Assembly (NCBI GenBank): GCA_010015675.1
Contig: ML977050.1
Coordinates: forward strand, 62,001-126,000
From: Byssothecium circinans
Lineage: Eukaryota; Ascomycota; Dothideomycetes; Pleosporales; Massarinaceae
Length of the DNA: 64,000 bases
Direction: 5' to 3'
The notes below the pieces were generated by a model. That model ran no database searches and was not told the origin of the DNA. It saw only the letters and a list, made by a program, of their open reading frames with translations. This document shows positions 23,140-34,600 of this stretch, one piece after another. Within the stretch, counting starts at the first letter, position 1. The number at the start of each line of letters is the position of its first letter. A program made the translations under genes and the position numbers.

Positions 23140-24976
23140 TCATTCGGAGACCCGTGGCACCGCACACGTCCGCCCATCTTGAGCCTCACCTACGACCTGC
23201 CCAGTGGTCCGTGACTCTGACTTAGATCGAACGCTCTGCACCTCCTCGCGTCGAAGGACTCTCACTAAGAGCGGAGGCTTCTCCCAGAAGGTGAACAATT
23301 TCTGATTGATCCAAGAGTCGCTCTGCGGTAGTAATTCGAAGTCAAAGTTTATAGCTAGTTTTGCGAGCGTCAAACGCATCTCAGCGTACGCCAAACTGCA
23401 GCAGTTGTCAGTGAAATCAGGCTGTAATAATGTCCAGAAGACACGTACTTTTTGCCCAAGCAATTGCGTCCTCCAATGCTGAATGGCTGGGATGCCGCAC
23501 GATCGTCGGTCGCAAAACGTGGGTCGTCAAGCCATCGCTCAGGAGCAAAGAGTTCGGGGTCCGTGAAATTCGACGGTGAATGCGTTGCTGCCCATGATGT
23601 AACACCAATGCTTGTACCAGACGGTATGAGATCGCCACAGATGACGGCTCCTCCGTGTGGCACGATTCGAGAAAGACTAAGAGCTGCAGGTGGATAGATG
23701 CGCAAAACTTCCTCGATGACAGCGTGCAGATACGGCAGTCGCTGTGTGGATGCTATGGTCACCTCTCCGGGACTGGAGAACGCCTCTGCGACCTCCTTTT
23801 GTAGCCGTTTGTACGCATCGCCGTTCTTGCACAGATGGTATATGGCGCCGGCAAAGAATGTGGCAAGAGTCTCACTGCCGGCTGTTACCAGAAGATTGAT
23901 GGAGCTTTCCAACTCCGCATGTGACATTCCCTTGTCATCGTTCGCCTTGAGAATAGGAGTAATGAAGTCGCTGCGTTCGGTCTTCTCGGCAAGGCGGAGA
24001 CTGATTTTCTCATTCGTGAAAGCTGCGTGCTTGCTCCTGGCGCCTAGAAATGGGGATATTGCGGCCACAACAAACCTGAACACCGGTGAGGGTGCGTGTT
24101 TGAGGGCCAGCAGATAAGTCATCGTCCTGGCAGCGCCTGGAAGAAGTTCAACCCATGGGTGCAGTTTACCATTCTTCAAGCAATCAAATGGACGGCCAAA
24201 TGTGAGGTCTCCGATGATGTCGAACGTCATCGCATTAGTCCATTCGCTCTGCCAAATCGTCAGATGCTGATGTAGGAGTCTGCCGATCTATGTCAGCTTA
24301 CCATGTCCAATATGCATCCACTGGGGCTCTCAATCTGCTCGGAGAGCTTCGCCACAAGCAGATCAACATATTTCAATAGTACCGCTTCTTGGTCGCGCAA
24401 TGCTTTCTCGGAGAAGGCATGAGCCAACAGACGCCGGAATCTTGCATGATCGTGCTCATTTGCATCGACCTACGAATATCAGCCTCATCGCAAGGACGCA
24501 ACAGAGTGACTGACGATTGACGGCGCCCCATTTTGACGGGGCAGATATACACTAGGGTCTTTGTCAAACCAAGCTTTCCTCTTCGCATTTCGGTGACCTG
24601 GACAAATTAGATGTGGCACAGGAACATGATTGACAAAAGGAGATACGTACCATGAATATCAGACCAGGCTTCAGACTGGATGAATGACAATTTGTTCGGC
24701 GCCAGCCGGACGCTTTTTCCATACTTCTCATGTATTGTACGAGCGGCACTAGTCAGCTCGCCAGTTGCGAGCCAATACACGTAAGGCAGGATTGAGGCAC
24801 GCGTGTACCAAGGCCCCGGGTATGCACGCAAAGGATGCAGATACAAGTTATACAAAACCCTCAGGCCCAGGATCTATGTTTTGTGTGAGCACGTGACTAC
24901 AAGGTGAGCACCGTGGACTTACCAAAAAGCTGACCACGCCGCATACAAGCGGCAACATCTCGACGGCATGATCCAT
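23140..24976 (-). CDS. Cytochrome P450 monooxygenase (distinct family from the paralogous pair)
   Basis: Six exons: 24976-24923, 24873-24651, 24597-24515, 24469-24302, 24248-23449, 23395-23140; 1584 bases, 527 residues, in frame throughout. A short N-terminal hydrophobic stretch precedes LYNLYLHPLRAYPGPWYTR, typical of the fungal averantin-hydroxylase/isotrichodermin-hydroxylase type P450s. The I-helix is LVTAGSETLAT (serine in place of the more usual Asp/Thr pair), ExxR is EEVLR, PERF-like is FAPERW, and the heme loop is FSIGGRNCLG. The C-terminus has a ~40-residue extension past the usual end. It is flanked on both sides by the two arms of a ~60-base inverted repeat. It diverges from the hydrolase gene at 25441. 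It is a probable tailoring hydroxylase; the substrate is unknown. Confidence 0.92.
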
Positions 24977-25440
24977 CACTAAAAGTCAGATGTCTGTGGG
25001 CAACACTGACGAGAGCTTTCGCTGTGACTGTCGAAAGCGGAGCTTCGCGCTGAACATAGCTATTCACACAATGTATCCAACCACGATCTGACTGAGGCGG
25101 CTGAGATTACTCCGGCAATTTTGGATCCGTCCTGATTGGTTAACAGAATATTTTATGCGGAGATGAGGCTTGTTGGATGCATGACCGAGTCGACGCATGT
25201 ACAGGGGTGTCAGCATCTTGGCAGCTCACGCAGTTGGAGTTGCGGCCATCGCGAGTTGGAGGGCCATGAGGGCCAAGTTTGTAGTGGTTATTACTAATAT
25301 CTAGCTTCACACGGGTGCCTGGTCGACGTTGATGGCCCTGCGTTCTCGCGCAAGAGCCTCCTTCTTGATTGGGTATATGATCGTGCTTCTCTCGCCTTTG
25401 CATTCTCCACATCTTTCCAGTACCCATCTTTGATCACGCC
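24977..25440. promoter_or_regulatory. Bidirectional promoter region of second P450 and alpha/beta hydrolase
   Basis: 464 bases between divergent start codons, containing arm B of the conserved element about 145 bases before the hydrolase start. Confidence 0.55.
25237..25295 (+). repeat. Conserved ~60-base element, arm B
   Basis: Begins GAGTTGCGGCCATCGCGAGT and ends GTAGTGGTTATTACT. It is an inverted copy of 23064-23126 and lacks that copy's 4-base insertion. Located in the divergent promoter of the P450 and hydrolase genes. Confidence 0.85.
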
Positions 25441-26292
25441 ATGCTCCAAGTTGAATCCAAGCATGTTCAGCTCGGGTCCGGTCGGGTTTTGTGGGTCGAG
25501 ATCTACGGCTCACGTTCAACAGATTGCCCGGCGTTGCTCTTTGCCAATGGCATGGCGTCAACGACGAATGCCTGGAGCTCGCTGGTACATTCATTTTCTG
25601 CAGAATTTCTAGCGTCGCATACAGTCATTCTGCATGATGCAGCCAACACGGGGAAGTCCTCGTATCAGCCAGAGCTACCGGCACCAACTCTTTTGTCTAT
25701 CGCCACGGAGGCCCGCCAATTGCTAGAGCATCTCGGTCGGCAGTACGGCTATTGGATAGGACATAGCTTCGGTGGACAGCAGGGCTTTGTGGCAGCTCAA
25801 CATGACCCTAATTTCTGGAAAGGTCTACTCTTACTCGCTCCTCAAACGGACCGCGTTACTCCCCATTGTAGGACGTCGATGGATGCGATTGCGTCGGTCT
25901 TTCGGTCGGATCCGCACACTTCGAAGTATGCGGACGAGATCTACGATACACCAGGTAGCAGTTTGATCAGTAAAAGCGGCATCTATGGTGCGCTTGCACG
26001 CGAAATGGCACTCAGACAGCGCGCTGAAAGCATGGTATTGGCATTTGGCGCCTTGTTAGGACCGCACGAGGGCGACTTCGATTGGCAGAAGATGACGACC
26101 AAGATTATGCTCGTCTTTGGCGGTCGAGATGCGATTGCTCCGCCCAGTGAGGGACATTATGCTCTCACCAAGCTGAGATCTGTTCCTGGTGCCGAGGCGA
26201 CATTGGTGGTGTTACCCGACTCAGGACACTGGATGAATTGGGAGGAGGAGCGACGGATCAGAGACGAGATTATCAAGCTCGTAGCAGTATGA
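25441..26292 (+). CDS. Alpha/beta hydrolase
   Basis: A single exon of 283 residues, the usual size for this fold. Visible landmarks: oxyanion-region ANGMAS, nucleophile elbow GHSFGG (Ser in G-X-S-X-G), acid in FGGRDAIAPP, and catalytic His in DSGHWMNWEE. There is no signal peptide or membrane segment, so it should be cytosolic. The motif set resembles 3-oxoadipate enol-lactonase-like and haloperoxidase-like hydrolases that are common in fungal clusters. It may hydrolyse an ester or lactone or help release the chain from the PKS, which has no thioesterase domain; the second hydrolase at 29841 is the other candidate. It is transcribed divergently from the second P450. Confidence 0.9.
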   Translation: MLQVESKHVQLGSGRVLWVEIYGSRSTDCPALLFANGMASTTNAWSSLVHSFSAEFLASHTVILHDAANTGKSSYQPELPAPTLLSIATEARQLLEHLGRQYGYWIGHSFGGQQGFVAAQHDPNFWKGLLLLAPQTDRVTPHCRTSMDAIASVFRSDPHTSKYADEIYDTPGSSLISKSGIYGALAREMALRQRAESMVLAFGALLGPHEGDFDWQKMTTKIMLVFGGRDAIAPPSEGHYALTKLRSVPGAEATLVVLPDSGHWMNWEEERRIRDEIIKLVAV

Positions 26293-26586
26293 GGGCGTAA
26301 GAAATATATCATTGTAATGAACTTCGAATATGCTCTGGTAGCCAAGACGAAGCATTTCTGTCGATGATCGGAAGTCTAGCTATGTGGTGGACGGGAAACG
26401 CGTCTGAGATCATCGACATGAATCGTTCTCCCGTTTGTAATCGTTATATTTCTGTCTACCGTACAACGTTCCATACTCTGCTACAATTCATCGAAAGTAT
26501 ACCTGACCTCTAAGCGGCACAATGCGACGATGAATGAATGAACTGAAGCTAGACGCGAGACCTCTCGTAGGCTGAGATATGCACGT

Positions 26587-28635
26587 CTATGCTGCTCTAT
26601 GCTCAGGATGACGGACTCTGACCTGAACACTCTTGCTTCCTTTTGCCGGGAACGGCACGATGTAGTCTGCATTCATATCGACATCTCGTTCTCTGATGGT
26701 ATCGTAGAGCTCCAAAGTCGGCACAGTCTGATTGTCGGTTCCATCATAGACATCGTACTTACGGAAGACGCCTGCCATTAGGGTGAAGAGCTCTTGGTAT
26801 GCTAGATTGATGCTGCATCGAGGTTAGTTACTTATTCTTTGTCAGTCTCGCACGTCATGCTCACCCAAGGCAATTCCTCGTTCCTCTGGAAAATGCTATC
26901 AAGTACTTGTCCAGGCGTGGATTCTCGATCCATCTCTCGGGACGGAATTCCATTGGGTTGGGGAAGAATTCCGGCTGGAAATGGATATGTGCCGAAGTCA
27001 TGGACATCGGCGTTCCAGCAGGGAATCTGTAGTGTAATCCTTTTCTGTTGTATATTACGTCGACCTCGGGCGATACTCGCGGCATTCTGGTGATTACTCC
27101 AGGATGCGCCCTCAGACACTCGTGGATGACACCATGAAGGTACGGAAGATTCTCGACTTTACTGAACTCGATCTCCTCGTTAGGATCAGGGAAAGTCCTG
27201 ATCAGTTCTTCTCTCAGCTTCTTGAGACACTCCGGATTGGCGAGCAGTTCGAATACGGCGGATGAGAGTGTTGAGGCTATGAGACCGTAAGAAGGCCGTC
27301 AGTTACAGCGAAAAGATATCGTACCGGTAGTATCCTGCCCAGCCAAGACGGTCAACTGCGCCTCATGACCCAATCTCGCCGTTGCTTTCTCCTCCTCTGG
27401 TAGCTTGCTTTTCAGAACACCGTCAAAGATAGTGCCTTTTCCAGCATCGGGATCGTCGGAGTTCTTGATATCATCGATCTGTTGCATCCAGCCCTGCACA
27501 AAATCAGTACAAATCTACACGACGCCGGCTTCAGACTCTACCTCTCGTAGCTTGTACATATCACCAACTCCCGGCATGATCTTGCGGACCAAAGGAAGTG
27601 GAAGTGCTTCCATTAGAGGACCAAGCCATGGGAAGTGCATCAGCGCGGGGCTCACGAGGAAGGTTAGTTCGATCCCCTGAAAGAACGGCATGTTGTAGTC
27701 CTCGCGATCCATGAAGTTGGTGGACTTCCCAAAGGCGTAGTCGGTTATGATATCCGACGTCGCTGCCTTCATCACATACATCATTGGCATGATCTCCCCG
27801 GTCTTGCTGGCTTGTTCCATGCGTGAAAGCAGCTTCTTCAGGCTCCTTCTGATCTTGGGCTCAACAGCTTTGACGCTTTGCTTGGAGAAGAAATTTGCCA
27901 TCGCGCCGCGTCTCTTCCGATGCATCTCGTGCGCAATCGTCTTTCAATCACGGTCAGTCTTTCTCCATCACTGCTTTTGAAGCTTGCATTACTCACCGCA
28001 ACCATAGATTGCTTGGTCAGAGTCTTACGGCCAGTGAATCGATACTTGTCCGTTTTGCGCGATGACCCGGCATATATGCTGTCGATGAATTCGGGGTCAT
28101 TGCAATGGATTTCATGCGGATTGATTCGAACCACAGGACCTGTGCCTCATGTAAGCACTCGCATATCGGTACCAGCCTGATGATGCTGACCATATTTCTC
28201 ATGAAGCTCTCCGATCTTTTTGTAGTATTGACCGCCTAACCAGATGTCGTAGTACCCTTCATACCACGTCGTCATTGCTGTCAAGTATGTAAGCCCACCT
28301 GATCGCACACTTTCGTGTTCCACCAACCTGCTAGCTTAGGACCTGGTATCGGGGCGAGCGGATCGAAATACACTGTACTCTCTTAGCTCCAGGTGTTTTG
28401 GAAACACAGCAAGCTCGAGACCGGGAAACATACAGCGATATATCGCTCCGGTGATACAGTACCCAACCCATAACGCCAGAAATGTGTACAGCGAAGCCCA
28501 GCTGAGGATTCCGTCTTGATAGAATGAACGTAACGAGAGTATCGGCAGGCTCTTACTCACAGTAGAGTTGCTGGACACGAAAGGTATTGCGGAACTGAAG
28601 ACCCGGCCAACTTGCTCAAGAGCAGGAGAAGCCAT
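26587..28635 (-). CDS. Cytochrome P450 monooxygenase (second of the paralogous pair)
   Basis: About eight exons, roughly 530 residues, from ATG at 28635 (MASPALEQVGRVF) to the stop at 26587. The N-terminal half has a hydrophobic anchor (SLYTFLALWVGYCITGAIY), then PIPGPKLA and GPVVRINPHEIHCNDPEFID. The I-helix reads LAGQDTT, ExxR is ECLR, PERF-like is FRPERW, and the heme loop FSRGTRNCLG is followed immediately by an intron. The order of motifs, intron positions (for example before WMQQIDDI and after QDTT) and the C-terminal YDGTDNQTVPTLELYDT match the P450 at 13455-15330, so the two are duplicates within one cluster. They probably act at different steps, or on related positions of the same intermediate. 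Exact positions of some exon ends are less certain than in the other models. Confidence 0.88.
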
Positions 28636-29840
28636 GTTACGAGTGTAGTCGGAGACTGGGAGGAGTATGGCACGTTCCAATTTTGTCTTCGTCCGGGATA
28701 TCTGCTGATATGTCGCAAGTTGATCATCTACATGTCTGCGACCCCAAGACCTTTGACTACGCCCGGACTGCAACGACTTCAAGCGCTCCTCCTAGAGATC
28801 GTTCGTCGCTGCCGCCAATTTCGGTCTTCGATTCAACGTTATCGCGAGCCACCATCCGATGATCTCGATGCGCACATGTGCATTGCGGTCTTCATCCGTG
28901 TCAGCTTGCAGAACTGTTCCACCTGCATGTCTGCCAGCATGTCATCAGAGCTCGATCGTTCGAATAGGTGGTCAGCGAATTTTATGCATGAAACGGCTGC
29001 CGTCCATGATCCCGTCTGATGAACGTAGCGGCTGACAAGGGCAAGCGATATCTGCACCTTATCGAACGCTAGACATCGCCGTTTGACTAGGGCCCGGAGA
29101 ACCCGCGTTCCACGGCATCCTCGGACCGGTTGGTACGTGTCAGTTACTATGACCTGGGGTCGTAATAGGGCCAGATAAAGAGTAGCAGGGTTCGAACGAC
29201 GCAAGGCGGGTAGCTCAATCGTACAGTCCCCCCCCCTGCTCGGGTGCCTAGCGTGGTTCTCTCAATTATTAATCAAGTCAGATTAGTGTCCTATTTGCTA
29301 ATCCCCCTTGCTCTACTCCTGTAGTCACGCTAAAGTACGCTAAACAAGGGTTAAAACGCGGCCACTAAGCCAACTCACGGGCCTCCGTAGGGGGCATTAG
29401 GACGATCCAATTGGTTAAACCCCCTTGTCACAAAACCACGCTAGGCTTCCGAGCAGGGGGAGGTACTGTACCTCGCATTTCGTTCGCTCATCCCTGCTCG
29501 CTGCTTCCTACGTGACATTGAAATACACACCCCTGCCACCTGCATGCAGAAAAACGTGATAGACATTCAGGCTAATGGCACGCCCCGACCCGCATCCTGA
29601 ACGGCATCCTCCACGGCGAAGCAGGCATGCCATGCATCTTAGCTTTTCGAGTAGGAAGGATCCCGCGCTAGCGATAGCTAAAAATTCACGTCCGCGACGC
29701 TGCGAAGAACCACCAATAGCCGCCAAATGCGTAACTGAAGTAATGGGAAGGTCTTGAATTCAGTCTATCTCCATGCCTATCGGCCTATCTACAGATTCCA
29801 TAATGATCTGCGGTCAGATGCAAGTCCATCCTCAACGCAA
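28636..29840. other. Intergenic region with a MITE
   Basis: 1.2 kb between the third P450 and the second hydrolase. It holds a 245-base MITE at 29224-29468. The rest has only motif-less short frames on both strands. Confidence 0.5.
29224..29468. mobile_element. Miniature inverted-repeat element with TA target duplication
   Basis: The left end CAGTCCCCCCCCCTGCTCGG continues into GCCTAGCGTGGTT. The right end, read in reverse complement, is CAGTACCTCCCCCTGCTCGG continuing into GCCTAGCGTGGTT. Both ends are bordered by TA (29222-29223 and 29469-29470). The element is 245 bases and codes for nothing, so it is a non-autonomous element probably moved by a Tc1/mariner-type transposase. Its ends do not match those of the TA-flanked elements in the right-hand island. 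Confidence 0.85.
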
Positions 29841-30800
29841 TCATGCGCCTTCGAAAGATTTCCTCATGAAGCTCACTTGCTCAGCCATGAGCTTCTCCGC
29901 ACCATCGCCGCTAAGAACATCCAGGTGACGCTTTTCAGGCGCAAAGCTCAAGGTCTTCGGGCCTTGGAAAGCATCGAAGACCTCTTGTTGATCGGCTGTC
30001 TTGGAGATAATATCCTGACCTGGAATGATCATGTGAATGGGAGTCGGATTGATGTAGTCCAGTAGTCCCCATGGTTGCCACATAGCAATCTTATAGTAGC
30101 TTTGAATTGTCGTCCGATTTTCGAAGTTGACAGCCCCGCGTTCCTTCACATTCGTCATGAATTCGTAAGCCTCGAGCCCACCGCCGTCAGCCATGCCAGC
30201 CGGATTGTCGCCTTTGGAGGTGAATGGAACGACGGAGAAGGCAGCATTTCCTTTGGCTTGCGATGCTCGGTCCGCCATCGCTTTGGCGAGGACCTTCTTT
30301 CTCTTGTCATCGGTGTAGAATTTGACAAAAGGACAGACCATGATCAGACATTTGGCACGCTTGTCGAGGGCTGCGGCGCATGCAGCGACTGACCCGGAGA
30401 AAGACATGCCCCAGAACGCGATCTTGGTTGGATCAACGATGGCTTGTTTGGACAACCAAGTGAGTGCGTCAGAATAGTCCTCGACTTGTTTCATAGGGTC
30501 AATCTCATTACGAGGGAATCCGTCGCTGAGTCCAATGCTTCGCGGATCGTAAATGAGGGCGGTGATATTTGCTCGTTGGAATCCTTCTGCCACCTCAGGA
30601 AGCAGCATCTCCTTTACACAATTGAACTGTAGCAAACGTCAAGATCATTCCAGAGACAGTTGCATCTGACTCACCCCAGGTGTCATGATCACTGCAGGAC
30701 CTTTTGAAGCAGCAGCATAGAGCCATCCTCGCAATGTCAGGCCGTCTATGGTCTTGAACTCGATGTCCTCGTGGTGAGTCGGGATCATTGCGGACGGCAT
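29841..30800 (-). CDS. Alpha/beta hydrolase (dienelactone-hydrolase/X-Pro-peptidase-like superfamily member)
   Basis: Two exons: 30800-30675 and 30626-29841; 912 bases, 303 residues. The N-terminus reads [16 protein letters not shown], then VIMTPG, the start of the hydrolase core. The nucleophile elbow is FWGMSFSGS (G-X-S-X-G), and the acid/base residues are likely in [10 protein letters not shown] and EKRHLDVL. There is no signal peptide. Proteins of this type stand next to PKS genes in many fungal clusters, where some act in chain transfer or release. It lies next to the PKS, with the two genes divergent across 817 bases. Its role as releasing enzyme is inference from position and from the lack of a thioesterase domain in the PKS. 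Confidence 0.9.
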
Positions 30801-31617
30801 TGCCGATCGACGTTTTTATCGATTGAAGCTGTTGTTGGCCAATTTGGAGTTTTTGCACAAGGCTGAAATAATAATTTCTGGACTGTTTGGGTTTGAGACC
30901 GTCAGGTGTAGACTTTGCAATGTAAGAATCACGACACAGCCGACTGAGTAAAGTGTGGCCATGAGCCAGGTCTCGATACAATTTGATACCGTTGCAGCAG
31001 TTCTGAGCACGCTTGCCCCTGCGCTGTACGACAGCTTACCCGTGCCGTTGTTGCATCCGTGGGTCACAGACCCCGGCACAGGGCATGGTATGGAAATCCG
31101 CATATGGTATGGAAATCCGCACGGGTGACGGATCGTGGCATGCAGGGCACCTACCATATGCAGTATCATACAGGGAACCCAGTTCGAAGTCACAATGGCA
31201 AATGCACGCTGATCCTGCATTTGACCTTACGGGGCATGAGCGGAAGCTACGATATTGCCGTTGCCGCGACACTTGGATATACTCATGTATGTCAGCTTGA
31301 ACAATAGCGAGCCGCACTCATCAGTCAGCATAACAGGGATGTCATGAGCCCCATAACTTTGGGAAGGTCGCGCTGTGGGCCAATGCCGAACAAAAAACCG
31401 GTGGCAATTGATGTGATGGAAGTAGTGGCGGGTTGTATCGACGAGACGGCGATAGAGTCTTCGGGACATTTGCGTGGGGTTGACTTAGGAACGTGATCAA
31501 GAATGTTCGGTTGCGTGGAAGCGAGTGGGGAGTGGGAATGATATAACATGTTTGCGCTGAAACAACTCGTTCGTGAAGACCAGACTGCTCTACTTTCGCT
31601 TGCAATTCACCACTGCC
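30801..31617. promoter_or_regulatory. Divergent promoter region of hydrolase and PKS
   Basis: 817 bases between the start codons of the hydrolase (minus) and PKS (plus). It contains a tandem 19-base repeat at 31085-31121. The open frames here are short and motif-less. Confidence 0.5.
31085..31121 (+). repeat. Tandem repeat, two copies of a 19-base unit
   Basis: The unit ATGGTATGGAAATCCGCAT is present twice in direct succession (the second copy is exact for 18 bases). It lies in the PKS/hydrolase promoter, so it could be a paired regulator site; that is inference. Confidence 0.6.
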
Positions 31618-34600
31618 ATGAGTGTCTCGCAAAGCCTCGGCGAGCCTTCGGCAACAGCACTAAGGACCCAGAAACCCTCTGCAACCTCGCATTTTTTCCG
31701 ACAGGAGCCCATTGCCATCGTTGGACTGGCCTGCCGTTTGCCGGGAGGTGTCAGCTCTCCACAGACCCTATGGGAGCTATTGGAAAGAGGTGGCATCGCC
31801 AGTACTGATGTGCCCGAAGACCGGTTCAATGCGAAAGGACACTACGATGGATCCATGAAACCTGGCACGATGAGGCCGCCTGGAGGCATGTTTTTGGGAG
31901 ATGTGGACTTGAAAACCTTTGACGCGCCGTTTTTCGAGATCTCGAGGGCCGAGGCTGTTTCAATGGACCCAAATCAGAGACAAATGCTCGAGGTTGTCTA
32001 CGAAGGGTTGGAAAATGCTGGTTTGCCGCTGCACGTCATAGATAGCAAGCCGGTAGGTTGCTTCGTCGCGTCATACGCTTCAGGTAAGAGCATCAGATAT
32101 CAGTGACATGAACGGCTTTAACTGAGGCGACAGATTATCATGATATGCAAAGTCGAGATCCCGGCGATAGGCCGCCGTCAATAGAAGTCGGCATCGGTCG
32201 TTCTATCCTAAGCAACCGAATCAGCCATTTTCTGAACATCAAAGGGCCCAGGTGAGTAAAGTAAGGCGTGCACTTCCGGTCAAGTGGCTTACAACCTCAG
32301 CGTCACCGTCGACACAGCATGCTCTGGCAGCCTGGTTGGATTAGATATGGCCTGCCGATACCTACAAACAGGGGAGGTCGAAGCGGCCATCGTGGCGGCT
32401 AGTAACCTGTACCTCAGGTAAGCGCGGAAGGCTTTGTCTAAAAGTTCGAGCTGATCAGTCGCGATAGTCCCGAACATGTCATGGACACAGGTCCCATTGG
32501 CCAAGCACATTCTCCTACAGGTCGTTGTCACACATTCGATGCGAAGGCTGACGGCTATATCAAAGCCGAGGCTGTGAATGCCATTATCTTGAAGCGACTG
32601 GACGATGCTATTCGTGACAGAGATCCAATCAGGGCTGTGATCCGAGGATCAGCAACGAACAGTGATGGGCGAACTCCCGGTATTGCTTCACCTAATTCTG
32701 CGGCCCAGGCAGCAGCTACGCGAGCGGCATACACAAATGCAGGTTTGACTAGCTTCGCGGAGACATCCTACTTGGAATGCCACGGCACCGGTACTCCTGC
32801 TGGCGATCCTTTGGAAGTGAACGGCGTCTCCTCCGTCTTCGCATCCAGTAGGCCTGCGACAGCGCCTTTAGTGATAGGATCCGTCAAGAGTAATATCGGC
32901 CATTCGGAAGCGGCGGCAGGCTTAAGCGGATTGCTCAAAGCAACTCTGGCGATTGAGCATGGAATGATTCCCGGTAATCCGACTTTTCTGACGCCTAATC
33001 CGAAAATCGATTTCAAGGCACTCCGTGTCACCGCAACGCGCGTCTCGATACCATGGCCAAAGTGCGCTTTCCGACGGGCGAGTATAAACTCTTTCGGATA
33101 TGGCGGAACGAACAGTCATGTAATCCTTGACGAGGTCAAGTCATTACGGGCTGATTTTGCTCCGTCCCATGTGTCATCGTTCCTCACGCCAGAGGACGAT
33201 ATATACGATGAGGAGGAATCCTCCCGCCCGTACACGCTGCTATTCTCCGCAAATGACTCCAACTCATTGCAGGCTTACGCCGAAGCCCTCGACCGACACA
33301 TGAGCAGTCTCGACGTCAGAGTCAAGCTACGAGACCTGGCGTACACTCTCTCGGAGAGAAGGAGCCACCATTTTCATCGAGGATACATCGTAGCTCGAGG
33401 TTCGGAAATTGATGCGAAGTCGTTGGTGCAGGGAAAGAAGACGGACGAGCAGCCGCGAATCGGCTTCGTCTTCACCGGACAAGGTGCGCAGTGGGTAAGT
33501 CGTCGAATGCTGCACAAGCAGGACTGTACTCGTTGCTGATCGACTGTTGTGTAGGCGCAAATGGGCAAAGGTGTGATAGAGATGTTCCCAAATGACGCTA
33601 AGCCCCTTCTGGAAAGACTCGATCGCGTCCTCCAGTCTCTCCCTACTCCTCCTGACTGGTCTCTTCTTCGTGAGCTGACAGAGACAAGAACGAGCGAACA
33701 CCTGCGTCTGCCCGAGTTCTCACAGCCTCTGGTTACAGCTTTGCAGCTTGTTTTGGTGCAAATTCTACGCAGATGGGGCATCGAGCCTGAGTGTGTCGTC
33801 GGCCATTCCTCAGGCGAGATCGCTGCTGCGTATACCGCCGGGTATCTCAGCGAAGAGGATGCGATCAAGACTGCCTTCTACCGCGGCCAATCAGCCAAGA
33901 ACTGCAGACGTGATGGACAGTCTTCCGTGGGCATGCTGGCCGTCGGCCTAGGGCCGGACGCGGTCAGCCCTTATCTCGATGGTGTCGAGGAAGAAGTTCA
34001 GATCGCCTGCTACAACAGCCCAAGAAGCGTAACACTCTCCGGCCTTGTCCCTCGCCTGGAAGAAGTGAAAGAGAGACTTGTGGCACACGGCCATTTTGCA
34101 CGATTGCTTCTTGTCGATCTGGCCTATCACTCGAAGTTCATGGCTGACATTGGACAAGACTACGAACAGCTCTTGAAGGATGAGGTGGCTTTTGCGGATG
34201 CTGGCAACAGTCGTGTCAAGATGTTCTCTTCAGTCTCTGGACGGCAGTTGGATCGTTCGACCGATGCGCTGTACTGGAAAACGAACATGGTATCGCCCGT
34301 TCGGTTCAGCGAGGCTTGCCGAGAGATGATGTCTGGCCGCGAGGGCGCCAACTTTCTACTTGAGATAGGACCCAGCGGAGCTCTCGCTGGACCTGTGTCT
34401 CAGATAAAAGATTCCATGGGAGCGGAAGGGCGTAATATTACCTACGCTGCCGGGCTCACTCGTGGTATAGATTCTGTCGTCTCGATGTTCACTCTGGCTG
34501 GCAAGTTATTCGTGGCAGGGGCACCAGTCAACTTCGCTGAGGTCAATAATGAACAAATCGAGGAAGACGACAGTCAAACGCCGCCATCGATCATAGTTGA

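Noticed and set aside
28612..29204. Frames of 121-135 codons on both strands upstream of the third P450
   Set aside because: They overlap each other and the P450 start, and show no recognisable motif.
29185..29225. tRNA-like words (GGTTCGAAC, and GGCGGGTAGCTCAAT)
   Set aside because: The T-loop-like word stands before the D-arm-like word and no cloverleaf can be drawn; no continuation is found beyond the MITE.
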